Source: Natrialbaceae archaeon AArc-T1-2
GTDB taxonomy: Archaea > Halobacteriota > Halobacteria > Halobacteriales > Natrialbaceae
DNA length: 64,000 bases
Direction of reading: 5' to 3'
NCBI RefSeq assembly: GCF_030273315.1
Contig: NZ_CP127174.1
Location: 372,001 to 436,000, forward strand
Under the pieces are notes generated by a model, which worked only from the letters and a program-made list of their open reading frames with translations, searched no databases and had not been told where the DNA came from. The translations under genes were made by a program, and so were the position numbers. Shown here piece after piece: positions 9,742-18,535 of this stretch (the first letter of the stretch is position 1; each line of letters begins with the position of its first letter).

Positions 9742-9947
9742 GTTCGGGCTGTCTGGCACGAGGTTGTTAGTCCGTCGATACTGGCGACCACCGTCACGAC
9801 GGCCGTCGAGGGGGCCATCTATCAAAGATTCTTTGAGTAATATTCTTTCATACAAGCTATTTTAACCACGATTTCATGAACTTCTGTTAATTTTATAGTA
9901 AGGGAAACAGAAAGTTTATCCAGTTATTCTCTCTCTACACAGAGTGC
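9742..9947. promoter_or_regulatory. AT-rich promoter region of the beta-helix gene
   Basis: The last ~110 bases are strikingly AT-rich for this genome. A TTTAT box at 9,915-9,919 lies 29-33 bases before the ATG at 9,948 and fits a haloarchaeal promoter. No RNA gene or repeat was seen. Confidence 0.55.
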
Positions 9948-12485
9948 ATGGCACGCGAACATCCGGAACAACTGAGAGACCGATCTCCTGTCACATGCGA
10001 CAAGACTGACGAACAGCACGGTAGGAACCGCGTACTGCGACGACGGTCCTGTCTGAAATTAGCCGGCATCACGGTGGGTGCCTCCCTGCTGGGCGGTCAC
10101 GCAGCGGCGACGTCGGGGACGGCACGGTCGGAGCCGGAGGCAGCCGACCCGTCACGAATGGACGAGCGAGTCCTCGACGTGAGCGACGGTGACGACCTCG
10201 CTCCGGTGGTGTCGAACTCGAGCGACGGCGAGTTGCTCGTGGTCCCGCCGGGGACCTACGAGTGGAACAGCCAGCTCTCGATGTCGAGGCGCAACTGGGG
10301 GATTCGCGGCGACGGCGACGTCACGATTTACGTCCCCGGCTCGTGGGGAACCGACAACCAGAGCGATCGCGTTCTGAACGTCTCGGGTGACAACATCCTC
10401 CTCGAGAACCTCGTGTTCGACTCCGACGGGCGGCCGGGCACCGGCTTTCGCTGTATCGTCGACACCGTCGGGACGATCCGGGACCTGGAGATCGCCAGCG
10501 ACGGCCCCCGGACGTGGACCGATCACACCTACGCCTTCGCGGTCGGTGCCGAATCGAGCAACGGACACTTCGAGATGGACGGTATCGTCTGTCACAACAA
10601 CGGCGACCTCTCGAACTACAACGGTGGCAACGGCCGGGTCGGCATCTGGTGCTCCCGGGACGGCACGCTGACGGTCCGCAACTCGGTGTTCTCCGGGTTC
10701 CCGAACAACGCCATTTACACGCGGATGCGCGGCGCAATGGAGATCGAAAACTGTGTGTTCGCCAACAACAGTCCGACCGGCGTCCGCCTCGGCGGCTCGA
10801 ACGAGGTGATCCGGAACTGTACGTTCTTCACGGACCTCTCGCTCGACGGGACGACACACAGCAACGACGAGCGCCGGATCAACGCCTCGGCGATCATGGC
10901 CGACAATCGATCGAACGCCTCGAGTGGCGGCTACGTCGAGAACTGCTCGTTCGTGGTCAGGGACGCCCCGAGAGCGTCGGGTGTCGTCCGGTTCCTCGAG
11001 AACGACTGGGTCGAGTTCAGCGACTGTCAGTTCCTGCTCGAGGAGTCACACATCCCCGCGTTCGCGTGGCACAACTCCGGCGAGGCGATCCTCGAGGACG
11101 TCTCCTTTCACACGCCGTCCGGCTCCGGCGCGACGGTCGGACGTTCCGGCGGTCGATACGACACGTCGAACGTCGGGATCGCCACCGGCCTCGACACCGG
11201 ATCGATCACTCCCGACTACCGGGACACCGACTTCGACTGGGATCGCGTCCACGACTACCCTGGTCCGTCGTTCGACGGCGGGTCCGACGGGTCACAGGGC
11301 GACGAGGGGCCGTCGATCGACGTCGTCGGGCTCGAGACGGACGCACCGCTCGAGGGTGGGCAGTACCTCACCGTTCGGGCAACGCTCGTGAACCCGGACG
11401 AGGAAACGGCCTCGAGCGACGTTACAGTCCGCGTCGGAAGCGACTCACAGGCCGTCGACGACGACGCGGTATCGATCGCTCCCGGCGAGACGGAGACGGT
11501 CGAACTGGGCTACGAGACCGCATCGGTACAACAGGACGTCGAGGTTCCGGTCCGCGTCGAAACCGACGGCGACGAAGGGTCGACGACCGTCGAGGTGACG
11601 GCCACGGATGAGGACGACCGACACACGCTCCAGTTCGACGGCGAGGGGAACGACGACGTCACGGCGTACCGGTTCACGGTCGACGGCGAGATCGAACGTA
11701 GCGACGAGCTCTCGGAGTACGGCACCGGCGGGGAGTTCGTCGACGAGTCGACGATCGACGGCTGGGTTCGTGGCGGCGTCGACGGCTTCGAGTTCACCGG
11801 CGCGCTGACCGCCCTCGAGATCGACGGCGAGGCGACGTCCTACGTCGACGGCGAGGCGGTCGATCCCGCCGAGTACGGCGGCGAGACCGACAGCCAGCAC
11901 ACGCTGCAATTCGACGGCGAGGGAAGCGACGACGTCACGGAGTACCAGTTCATCGTCGACGGCGAGATCGAACGCAGCGAGGAACTCTCGGAGTACGGCA
12001 CCGGCGGGGAGTTCGTCGACGAGTCGACGATCGACGGCTGGGTTCGTGGCGGCGTCGACGGCTTCGAGTTCACCGGCGAGCTGACCGCCCTCGAGGTCGA
12101 CGGCGAGGCGACCCCCTACCTCGACGGCGAGGCGATCGACCCCGCAGACTACGGCGGCGAATCCGAGTCCCCAGAGCCGGAGCCAGCATCGGTAACGCTC
12201 CTGGATACGAACGCGCCAGTCGACGGCGGCGAGTGGCTAACCGTCACCGTCGAACTCGACAACCCCGGCCCGGTCGCGACGACGGCGGACGTCGACCTGG
12301 TGGTCGGGACCGATCCCCAGGTCGTCGACGCGGCGTCGGTCACGATCGACGGCGACGCGACCGAAACGATCGAGCTGGGTTACGAGACGTTCCCCGTCCG
12401 TCAGGACGTCTCGTTCCCGGTCGCCGTCGAGAGCGACGAGGACGCCGACTCGACGACCGTCGAGGTCTTCGGGATCGACGGCTGA
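9948..12485 (+). CDS. Secreted right-handed beta-helix protein with CARDB-like and duplicated modules
   Basis: An 845-residue exported protein. A twin-arginine signal (RRRSCLKLAGITVGASLLGG) occupies residues ~29-50. Residues ~65-435 form a parallel beta-helix of the pectate-lyase type, with recurring N-C-x-F rungs (ENCVFANNS, RNCTFFTD, ENCSFVV, SDCQFLL). Residues ~450-555 and ~745-845 are two CARDB-like beta-sandwich domains. Between them lies a 92-residue module repeated twice, each copy opening HTLQFDGEG and ending near YGGE. It probably binds or cleaves a surface polysaccharide. No membrane anchor is visible, so it may be released. Catalytic residues cannot be assigned. Confidence 0.85.
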   Translation: MAREHPEQLRDRSPVTCDKTDEQHGRNRVLRRRSCLKLAGITVGASLLGGHAAATSGTARSEPEAADPSRMDERVLDVSDGDDLAPVVSNSSDGELLVVPPGTYEWNSQLSMSRRNWGIRGDGDVTIYVPGSWGTDNQSDRVLNVSGDNILLENLVFDSDGRPGTGFRCIVDTVGTIRDLEIASDGPRTWTDHTYAFAVGAESSNGHFEMDGIVCHNNGDLSNYNGGNGRVGIWCSRDGTLTVRNSVFSGFPNNAIYTRMRGAMEIENCVFANNSPTGVRLGGSNEVIRNCTFFTDLSLDGTTHSNDERRINASAIMADNRSNASSGGYVENCSFVVRDAPRASGVVRFLENDWVEFSDCQFLLEESHIPAFAWHNSGEAILEDVSFHTPSGSGATVGRSGGRYDTSNVGIATGLDTGSITPDYRDTDFDWDRVHDYPGPSFDGGSDGSQGDEGPSIDVVGLETDAPLEGGQYLTVRATLVNPDEETASSDVTVRVGSDSQAVDDDAVSIAPGETETVELGYETASVQQDVEVPVRVETDGDEGSTTVEVTATDEDDRHTLQFDGEGNDDVTAYRFTVDGEIERSDELSEYGTGGEFVDESTIDGWVRGGVDGFEFTGALTALEIDGEATSYVDGEAVDPAEYGGETDSQHTLQFDGEGSDDVTEYQFIVDGEIERSEELSEYGTGGEFVDESTIDGWVRGGVDGFEFTGELTALEVDGEATPYLDGEAIDPADYGGESESPEPEPASVTLLDTNAPVDGGEWLTVTVELDNPGPVATTADVDLVVGTDPQVVDAASVTIDGDATETIELGYETFPVRQDVSFPVAVESDEDADSTTVEVFGIDG
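11622..12161 (+). repeat. Tandem duplication of a 276-bp module
   Basis: Two in-frame units, 11,622-11,897 and 11,898 to about 12,161, encode nearly the same residues. They differ at a few codons, such as ALTALEIDG against ELTALEVDG. The high DNA similarity indicates a recent duplication. Confidence 0.85.
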
Positions 12486-12499
12486 TACCGCAGGGCAGC

Positions 12500-13597
12500 T
12501 CACGCGGCGGGTTCCGGGGCGATAGCGGGCTCGTCCGGTAGCTCCCGGGCGTAGAGTCGGAGCAACTCCTCGATGATCTCCTCCCAGGAGTATCGCTCGA
12601 GGACGAGCTCGCGGTTGCGTTCGGCCATCCGGCTCACCCGATCGGGCGACTCGAGAAGCGTCTCCAGGGCCGCACGGAGGTCGTCGGCGTCGCCCGGTTC
12701 GACGAGCAGTCCGTTCTCCTCGCCGATGACCTCCGGGATCGCTCCCACGGTGGTCGAAATCACCGCGTTTCCGCCGGCCATCCCCTCGAGCATCGCGATG
12801 GGGAGCCCCTCGGCGTACGTCGGGAGGACGTAGATCGACCCTTCGCTGAGCAACGACCGTTTCCGTTCCTCCGAGACGTATCCGTGGTAGGTCACGGTTT
12901 CGTGTCGCTGCGCGAGTGCTTCGACCGCCCCGGACCGCGGGCCGCTGCCGGCGAAACTCGCTCGAAACTCGAGATCGGGTCGGTGCTGGAGGTCGTCGAT
13001 TGCCTCGACGAGTTCCGTGACGCCTTTGCGATCGATCATGTTCGAGACGAAGACGACGTGTGGAACGTCGTGGCCCGTCTCCGGGTCGTAGTTGGCCGGC
13101 TCGACGGCGTTCGGGAGGACGACGATCCGCTCCCGGTCGGCACGCGTTGTGACCACCTCGCGCCAGTACGCCGAGAGGACGACGATCCGATCGCTCGCAC
13201 CGAAGACGACCGACTGGTACCAGGCGAGGATCCGCGAGTCCGTGTCGACGAACTCGTCGAACGAGGAGCCGTGCACGTGCAGTACCACCGGCCGTCGCCA
13301 CACGTAGGCGGCAACGAAGACGTACAGCGAGGAGCGATAGAACGAGAACCGATAGGAGGTGTGGACGTGAACGACGTCGGGTGGCGACCGGAACGGGAAC
13401 CTGATTGCCGCCCACAGCCCCATCAGCACTGCCGTGAGGAACCATCTGATCCCGCTTCCCGCCGGCGGCATCGCCATATCGTAACTCTCGACGTCGAGTC
13501 GATCCGCCAGCCGGCGGTGTTGTTCCTCGACGTACTGGTGAACGCCGCCGCCACCGTACGTTCCGACGATCAACACGCGTGTCGAATCCGGTGCCAT
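12500..13597 (-). CDS. GT4-family glycosyltransferase
   Basis: A 365-residue GT-B retaining glycosyltransferase. The N-terminal domain opens with VLIVGTYGGGGVHQYVEE, the glycine loop that helps place the acceptor or phosphate. The C-terminal domain has the E-x7-E motif (AEGLPIAMLEGMAGG), which binds the sugar-nucleotide donor. The frame is open far upstream, but the conserved fold begins at ATG 13,597. An ATAACAAA box lies 28-35 bases before that codon, so this start is well supported. It ends the run of nucleotidyltransferase, epimerase and transferase on this strand and probably uses the sugar they prepare. Confidence 0.9.
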   Translation of the reverse strand: MAPDSTRVLIVGTYGGGGVHQYVEEQHRRLADRLDVESYDMAMPPAGSGIRWFLTAVLMGLWAAIRFPFRSPPDVVHVHTSYRFSFYRSSLYVFVAAYVWRRPVVLHVHGSSFDEFVDTDSRILAWYQSVVFGASDRIVVLSAYWREVVTTRADRERIVVLPNAVEPANYDPETGHDVPHVVFVSNMIDRKGVTELVEAIDDLQHRPDLEFRASFAGSGPRSGAVEALAQRHETVTYHGYVSEERKRSLLSEGSIYVLPTYAEGLPIAMLEGMAGGNAVISTTVGAIPEVIGEENGLLVEPGDADDLRAALETLLESPDRVSRMAERNRELVLERYSWEEIIEELLRLYARELPDEPAIAPEPAA

Positions 13598-13624
13598 CGC
13601 GACGCTGGTTCGGTTCAGACGGGG

Positions 13625-13632
13625 TTTGTTAT
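13625..13632 (-). promoter_or_regulatory. ATAACAAA promoter box
   Basis: On the minus strand it reads ATAACAAA, 28-35 bases before the GT4 start codon. It gives this gene its own promoter although it follows the epimerase gene on the same strand. Confidence 0.55.
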
Positions 13633-13679
13633 GGACCAACTGAAAGAACACACACGGCGAATTCGGGGAAGCGACCCCG

Positions 13680-14630
13680 TCACCGGAGTTCCTCGAGCAG
13701 GTCGGCCGTCGCCGTCCGGACGGCCTCGTCGCTCGAGCGGTCCGGTTCCCAGCCGAGCGCGTCGAGTTTCTCGATCGAGAGGCGCATCTTCGGGACGTCA
13801 CCGGTCCAGCCGCGATCGCCGCCGGTGTACTCGTAGGCCGGGTCACAGCCCAGTTCGTCGCTGACGATGTCGGCGATCCGGGTCACGGAGGTCGTCGTAC
13901 GTGTTCCGAGGTTGTACGTCGAGACCGATCCGGGCGCGTGCTCGACGACGTGGGCCATCGCGTCGATGCAGTCGTCGACGTACAGGTAGGACTTTTCCTG
14001 CCGGCCGTTCCCGAGGATCGTCAGCCTCTCCGGGTCCGCCCGGAGCTTTTCGATGAAGTCCGGGACGACGGCACCGCGAAGCCGGGGACCGACGACGTTC
14101 GCGAACCGGACGACCCACGCGTTCGTGTCGTAGGAGTTGGCATACACCGACAGCAGTCCCTCGTCGGCGAGTTTGCTCGCCCCGTAGACGCTGATCGGCT
14201 CGAGGGGTGCGTAGTCCTCGGGCGTCGGTCGGGGTGCCTCACCGTACACCGTCGACGACGAGGTGTACACGATGTTCGAGACGCCGACGTCGTGCATTCG
14301 CTCGAGGACGTTCCGGGTCATCGCCGTGTTCGCCGCGAGCTGTTCGCGTGGCGTCTCGTCGTCGACGGCCGTCCGTGCCGCGAGGTGAAACACGATATCG
14401 ACGTCGGCGGTGATGACGGACGCGACGTCGGCCGGATCCGTCAGGTCGGCTCGGACGAGCTCCGGCCCCGGAGGGAGCCACTGCTCGGAGCCGTTCGAGA
14501 GGTCGTCCGCGACGACGACCGCGTTCTCCGCTCGGAGTCGCTCCACCAGATGGGAGCCGACGAACCCGGCACCACCGGTCACGACGATGCGCTTGCCACG
14601 GAGGTCGACCGGACCGCTGGGAGTCGACAC
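13680..14630 (-). CDS. NAD-dependent sugar epimerase/dehydratase (extended SDR)
   Basis: A 316-residue cytoplasmic enzyme. The NAD-binding loop GGAGFVG is at residues ~19-25, the central Ser region in YTSSSTVYG, and the catalytic Tyr-Lys pair in YGASK (~149-153). The family includes UDP-glucose/galactose and UDP-glucuronate 4-epimerases; the exact nucleotide sugar is not determined by these motifs. Its start codon is placed two bases after the stop of the nucleotidyltransferase, so they form one operon and likely act in sequence on one activated sugar. Confidence 0.9.
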   Translation of the reverse strand: MSTPSGPVDLRGKRIVVTGGAGFVGSHLVERLRAENAVVVADDLSNGSEQWLPPGPELVRADLTDPADVASVITADVDIVFHLAARTAVDDETPREQLAANTAMTRNVLERMHDVGVSNIVYTSSSTVYGEAPRPTPEDYAPLEPISVYGASKLADEGLLSVYANSYDTNAWVVRFANVVGPRLRGAVVPDFIEKLRADPERLTILGNGRQEKSYLYVDDCIDAMAHVVEHAPGSVSTYNLGTRTTTSVTRIADIVSDELGCDPAYEYTGGDRGWTGDVPKMRLSIEKLDALGWEPDRSSDEAVRTATADLLEELR

Positions 14631-14632
14631 GG

Positions 14633-15601
14633 TTACCCCCCGTTGTGAATCCGCGTGTGTGCCCCGATGAGGGCGTCTTGTACGTTCAGTTCCGCGATGG
14701 TCGTCTCGCGGTCGACGATCGACGACCGGACCTCACAGTCCCGTACCGTCGTCTCCGGGAACACGATCGATCGCTCGAGGTGGGCGTCGACGACCTCGGC
14801 TCCGGCCATGATCTGGACGTCGTCCCCGAGCGTCGATCCCGTCACCGTCGCGGTCTCGGCGACGTGGATTCCCCCATCGAGGTGCCAGGCCAGCGCGTCC
14901 AGGTAACTCTCGGGCGTCCCGATGTCGAACCAGGCCTCCTCGAAGGGAAACGCGAACACGTCCTCGCGATCCTGTAACCACTCGATGAACCAGCCGGGCT
15001 CGTCGGGATTGTGTCCGCCCTCGAGATAGGTCTCCAGGCGCTCGAGGGTCGCAGCCGGGAATCCATAGCAGGCAATCGAGACGAGCGTACTGTTCGGGTT
15101 CGCGGGCTTTTCCTGGAAGTCGACCACCCGCCCGTCCTCGAGGGAGACGACGCCGTAGGACGTGGCACGATCGGTTGTTTCGACGTCGTAGGCTGCGATA
15201 CAGGGCGTATCGGTCCGCTGGAAGAAGTCGACGAACTCGCCGACGTCGAAGCTCAGCAGGTTGTCCCCCGCGATCACGACGGTGTCCTCGTCGATCCCCT
15301 CCCGCTCGACGAGCTGGGCGAGTGCACCGACGACGCCGAGTTTCTGACTCTCGGCGGTCGTCTCCTCGACCGTGAGCGTGAGCTTCTCGAAGCGGCTGTC
15401 GGCAATATACTCGCGAAAGCGACTCGCGAACCGCTGGTTCGTGCTCACGAACACCTCCGAAATCCGGTCGTCAGCCTCGAGGTCGGCGACGATGCGATCG
15501 ATGACAGTGGTGTCGCCGATCGGCAGGAGCATCTTCGGTCGATGCTTCGTGATCGGCCACAGCCGGGTTGCGTACCCACCTGCGAGAACGATTGCCTTCA
15601 T
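14633..15601 (-). CDS. Sugar-1-phosphate nucleotidyltransferase
   Basis: A 322-residue enzyme that joins a sugar-1-phosphate to a nucleoside triphosphate. The N-terminal domain has the signature LAGGYATRLWPIT followed by RPKMLLP, and GDN in VIAGDNLLSF for metal and nucleotide. Residues ~245-322 are a left-handed beta-helix of hexapeptide type (TATVTGSTLGDDVQIMAG). It is close in design to haloarchaeal AglF-type enzymes for N-glycan precursors, though base and sugar specificity are not visible. It heads the operon with the epimerase. An ATAACTA box lies 33-39 bases upstream. Confidence 0.9.
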   Translation of the reverse strand: MKAIVLAGGYATRLWPITKHRPKMLLPIGDTTVIDRIVADLEADDRISEVFVSTNQRFASRFREYIADSRFEKLTLTVEETTAESQKLGVVGALAQLVEREGIDEDTVVIAGDNLLSFDVGEFVDFFQRTDTPCIAAYDVETTDRATSYGVVSLEDGRVVDFQEKPANPNSTLVSIACYGFPAATLERLETYLEGGHNPDEPGWFIEWLQDREDVFAFPFEEAWFDIGTPESYLDALAWHLDGGIHVAETATVTGSTLGDDVQIMAGAEVVDAHLERSIVFPETTVRDCEVRSSIVDRETTIAELNVQDALIGAHTRIHNGG

Positions 15602-15633
15602 TGACTCGTTTCAGGCCACCTGACGGTCTGGGA

Positions 15634-15640
15634 TAGTTAT
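15634..15640 (-). promoter_or_regulatory. ATAACTA promoter box
   Basis: Minus-strand ATAACTA, 33-39 bases before the nucleotidyltransferase start at 15,601. Part of the recurrent box set. Confidence 0.45.
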
Positions 15641-15740
15641 GAAATCGATACCGATCCGACGGTCGTGGTAGCGACGGTGTACTCCAGGGACACGGCGTGT
15701 GACGCCGACCGCGCTCGAGTGCGACGAGAGAAATGGGCGG

Positions 15741-15748
15741 ATAACCAA
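15741..15748 (+). promoter_or_regulatory. ATAACCAA promoter box
   Basis: Lies 31-38 bases before GTG 15,779. It is used here to choose that start for the propeller gene. Confidence 0.4.
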
Positions 15749-15778
15749 AGCCGAGGTATCCAAAGCGTGGGTAGCGAT

Positions 15779-16993
15779 GTGTCACGCACCGTCCCGATTC
15801 GTGTGGAAGCGACCGGTGCCGGCCGACCCAGGGCCGACGCCGTGGGGATCCCGCCACGGGTACCGACGGTGACCGGGGTGCGACTCCACGGCTTTCACGA
15901 CGGAACGCTGTATGGAACGCGGTATCGAACGCTGCTCCGGGAGGGGCCGACGGGCTCGTTTCGGCAGGTCGGCGAGCTTCCCGTCCCGGCCTCGGGACGA
16001 GACGGGCTCTCGTATCGGCTCAAGACGACGCGGGGGTGGAAGTCGACTCTCTGCAGGCTCGTCGGTCGGTTTCCGTCGACCAACGTCTGGCCGCTCGGCG
16101 ACACGGCGCTGCTCGCGACCGCGGACAACTACGTGTTCGTCTCACGCGACCGTGGCGACACCTGGACCGTCAGCCGAACGCTTCCGGACTCCTCGAGTCC
16201 GATGGGCGTGTTGCCGACGGGCGTCTGCGTCCACAACGGCGCGATCTATCTCGGCGAGTATCCACTCGCCTCGTCGGCGACGCCGCGGCTGCTCCGGTCG
16301 ACCGACCTGGGCGAGAGCTGGGAGACGATCCTCGAACTCGAGGGAGTACGTCACGTCCACGCGGTGCAGACGGATCCCTACACCGGCGAGCTGTGGGTGA
16401 CGACCGGCGATTCCGGCACGGAGTGTCGGATCGGCCGCGTGCGAGACGGGAACCTCGAGGTCGTCGGCAGCGGCAGTCAGCAGTGGCGAGCGGTCGAGCT
16501 CGCGTTTACGCCGGACGCGATCGTCTGGGGCGTCGACAGCGTCTATCGGGAACGGAACCCGATCCTGCGACTCGAGCGGTCCGATTTCGGGGACGGCTCG
16601 CCGGAGACGCTCCACGAGGCCTCGAGTTCGATCTACTACGCGACGTCGCTCACGGTCGGGTCCGAACGGTGGATCGTCGTGTCGACGGCGATGGAAGCCG
16701 GCACGGACAGCACGGGGCCCGACGACCAGACCGCCCACTCCGATCGAGCGTGTGTCCTCGCGGCGTCGTCGTCGACCGACTTCTCGCGGTGGCACGAGGT
16801 CGCCACCTACGAGAAGCGACGGGTGCCGGTCGACCGGTGGAACCCGGGAGCCAGCGTGCCGGTCGCAAACGCCTACGTCTTCCTGGATTCTGACCCGGAC
16901 AGGGGCGTCGTCACGAACCCGTACAACACCGCCCGTGACGGTGGGGCGGTCCGGCTGTATCCGCCCGCGTACTTCGCCACGCTCGAGTCGTGA
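15779..16993 (+). CDS. BNR/Asp-box beta-propeller protein
   Basis: A protein of about 404 residues with sialidase-type Asp-box repeats: SRDRGDTWT and STDLGESWE sit at the usual turns of propeller blades. No signal peptide or catalytic sialidase set is visible, so it is probably a cytoplasmic or non-classically located carbohydrate-handling protein rather than a sialidase. The start is uncertain. GTG 15,779 is favoured because an ATAACCAA box lies 31-38 bases before it; GTG 15,767 and an upstream codon at 15,665 are alternatives. Similar propellers recur in haloarchaeal glycan clusters with undefined roles. Confidence 0.7.
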   Translation: MSRTVPIRVEATGAGRPRADAVGIPPRVPTVTGVRLHGFHDGTLYGTRYRTLLREGPTGSFRQVGELPVPASGRDGLSYRLKTTRGWKSTLCRLVGRFPSTNVWPLGDTALLATADNYVFVSRDRGDTWTVSRTLPDSSSPMGVLPTGVCVHNGAIYLGEYPLASSATPRLLRSTDLGESWETILELEGVRHVHAVQTDPYTGELWVTTGDSGTECRIGRVRDGNLEVVGSGSQQWRAVELAFTPDAIVWGVDSVYRERNPILRLERSDFGDGSPETLHEASSSIYYATSLTVGSERWIVVSTAMEAGTDSTGPDDQTAHSDRACVLAASSSTDFSRWHEVATYEKRRVPVDRWNPGASVPVANAYVFLDSDPDRGVVTNPYNTARDGGAVRLYPPAYFATLES

Positions 16994-17027
16994 CCGGGCC
17001 GACTCGTCACACGGGAGACGGGCCGTC

Positions 17028-18386
17028 TCAAAGGTAGCCGAGGTCCCTGAGCTGTGCCTGGACGTCGGCGTCGATCGTCCCCGATCGTGAGTCGTCTCGG
17101 TTCCCGTCGAACCCCCGCACTCGATCGGAGAGCGTCTCGCGACACTGTTCGAGGACGACGTCGCCGGGGTCGGGGACGACCTCGTTTCTCCCCCGGTCGA
17201 ACAGGTATTCCGCACCCGCGTCGTTGCGGACGTACTTGTAGTCCCGGTCGGCGGCGACGCGCCACCGAACCACGTCGTCGGGGCGCTCGTTCCCGGCGTG
17301 GGGGACGAAATCCTCGGCGACGGCAACGTCGCGAGTGTACCGACCGGCGGGCGGATCGCCGTCGCGGACGACGTCGAACAGCGACGTCAACTCGAACATC
17401 TCCTCGAGCGCGTCGCCGTCGCGCTGGCCCGGTCGCTTGATCCACAGCGGGACGGTGAGGTTGACGTCCCGGACGTAGTGTGGCGGCTGCTCGTCGCGGG
17501 GGTAGTCGCCCAGCGTCTTCCCGTGATCGGCACAGACGATCACGAGAGTGTCCTCGAACAGCCCCGCCTCTTGCATGCGTGTGAACAGCCGGGCGACCTG
17601 TTCGTCCTGGTAGCGCACACAGGCGTCGTAGTACTCCATGATCCGCGCTCGCGTGTCCGGCTCGAGGTCGGTTTTCCCCATCACGTAGGCAAGCAGTTTG
17701 GTGTTGAGGACGCGTGGCTCGATCGGGTTCGGCGGCTCGAGCCCGAGTTGCTCGAACGACCGCGCCGGCGGGAAGTAGGGGCTGTGTGCCTCCATGAGGT
17801 TCAGGAACGTAAACGTCGGCGACGGGTCGTCGGCACCCTCGAGCAGCCACCGGTTCGCCCGGTCGACGAGGCTCTCGGTGAAGAACGGACGTTTCAACAG
17901 GAAGGCCGGCTGGCGGGCCGCTTTTCCGAGTACCGGATGCAGCCGGGAGTACAGTCGCTCCCGGGGCGCGTGGATCTCCTCGTCGGCCGCGCTCGCGGAG
18001 ATTTCGAGGTCCCACTCGACGAACTCGTCGAACCCCCGGTCCAGTCCCGAGAGCTGGCCGACCCAGGGGTTGTTCGAGAAGCCGGCCGTGCGGTACCCTG
18101 CCCGGGAGAGTCGTTCGGCGAGCGTCGGCCGTGATTCCGGGAGCCGGCTCATCCCGTCGGAGAAGCCGTTGGTCACCCCGTGCTCGGAGGGAAACTGACC
18201 CGTAAACATCGACGCGTGCGATGGCAGCGTCCACGGGGCCGGCGTGAACGCGTTCTCGTAGGTCGTCGCGTACGTGGCCAGTTTCGAGAGCGTCGGCGTC
18301 GTCTCCCGGTCGTGACCGTAGGTGGAGACGCGATCCTTTCGGAGCGAATCGAGTACCAGGAACAGCACGTCCGGATCGGTCGACAT
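17028..18386 (-). CDS. Sulfatase / alkaline-phosphatase-superfamily hydrolase or transferase
   Basis: A 452-residue enzyme with the sulfatase fold. The metal-binding start is VLFLVLDSLRKDRVSTYG (Asp of LDSLR). The nucleophile segment reads APWTLPSHASMFTG, and a later metal-site pair lies in VIVCADHGKTLGD. The Cys/Ser that becomes formylglycine in true sulfatases (C/S-x-P-S-R) is Thr here (T-L-P-S-H). That fits phosphoryl-transferring members of the superfamily better than a classical sulfatase. It lacks a signal peptide. ATG 18,386 is chosen over 18,395 because the GTAACAAA box is then 25-32 bases upstream. Confidence 0.85.
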   Translation of the reverse strand: MSTDPDVLFLVLDSLRKDRVSTYGHDRETTPTLSKLATYATTYENAFTPAPWTLPSHASMFTGQFPSEHGVTNGFSDGMSRLPESRPTLAERLSRAGYRTAGFSNNPWVGQLSGLDRGFDEFVEWDLEISASAADEEIHAPRERLYSRLHPVLGKAARQPAFLLKRPFFTESLVDRANRWLLEGADDPSPTFTFLNLMEAHSPYFPPARSFEQLGLEPPNPIEPRVLNTKLLAYVMGKTDLEPDTRARIMEYYDACVRYQDEQVARLFTRMQEAGLFEDTLVIVCADHGKTLGDYPRDEQPPHYVRDVNLTVPLWIKRPGQRDGDALEEMFELTSLFDVVRDGDPPAGRYTRDVAVAEDFVPHAGNERPDDVVRWRVAADRDYKYVRNDAGAEYLFDRGRNEVVPDPGDVVLEQCRETLSDRVRGFDGNRDDSRSGTIDADVQAQLRDLGYL

Positions 18387-18410
18387 ACCTGTCACTACGG
18401 GAATACTGAC

Positions 18411-18418
18411 TTTGTTAC
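18411..18418 (-). promoter_or_regulatory. GTAACAAA promoter box
   Basis: Minus-strand GTAACAAA, 25-32 bases before ATG 18,386 of the sulfatase-fold gene. Confidence 0.5.
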
Positions 18419-18535
18419 CGCCTCGCTACTCCATCGAAACCGCCGATAGTCGTTGGTTCGCCTCGCGAGTACGCTCCCCCCGCTTTCGGTTCGCTATCGT
18501 CGACAAGCTACACATCTGTCATCGATGTCCCCATT

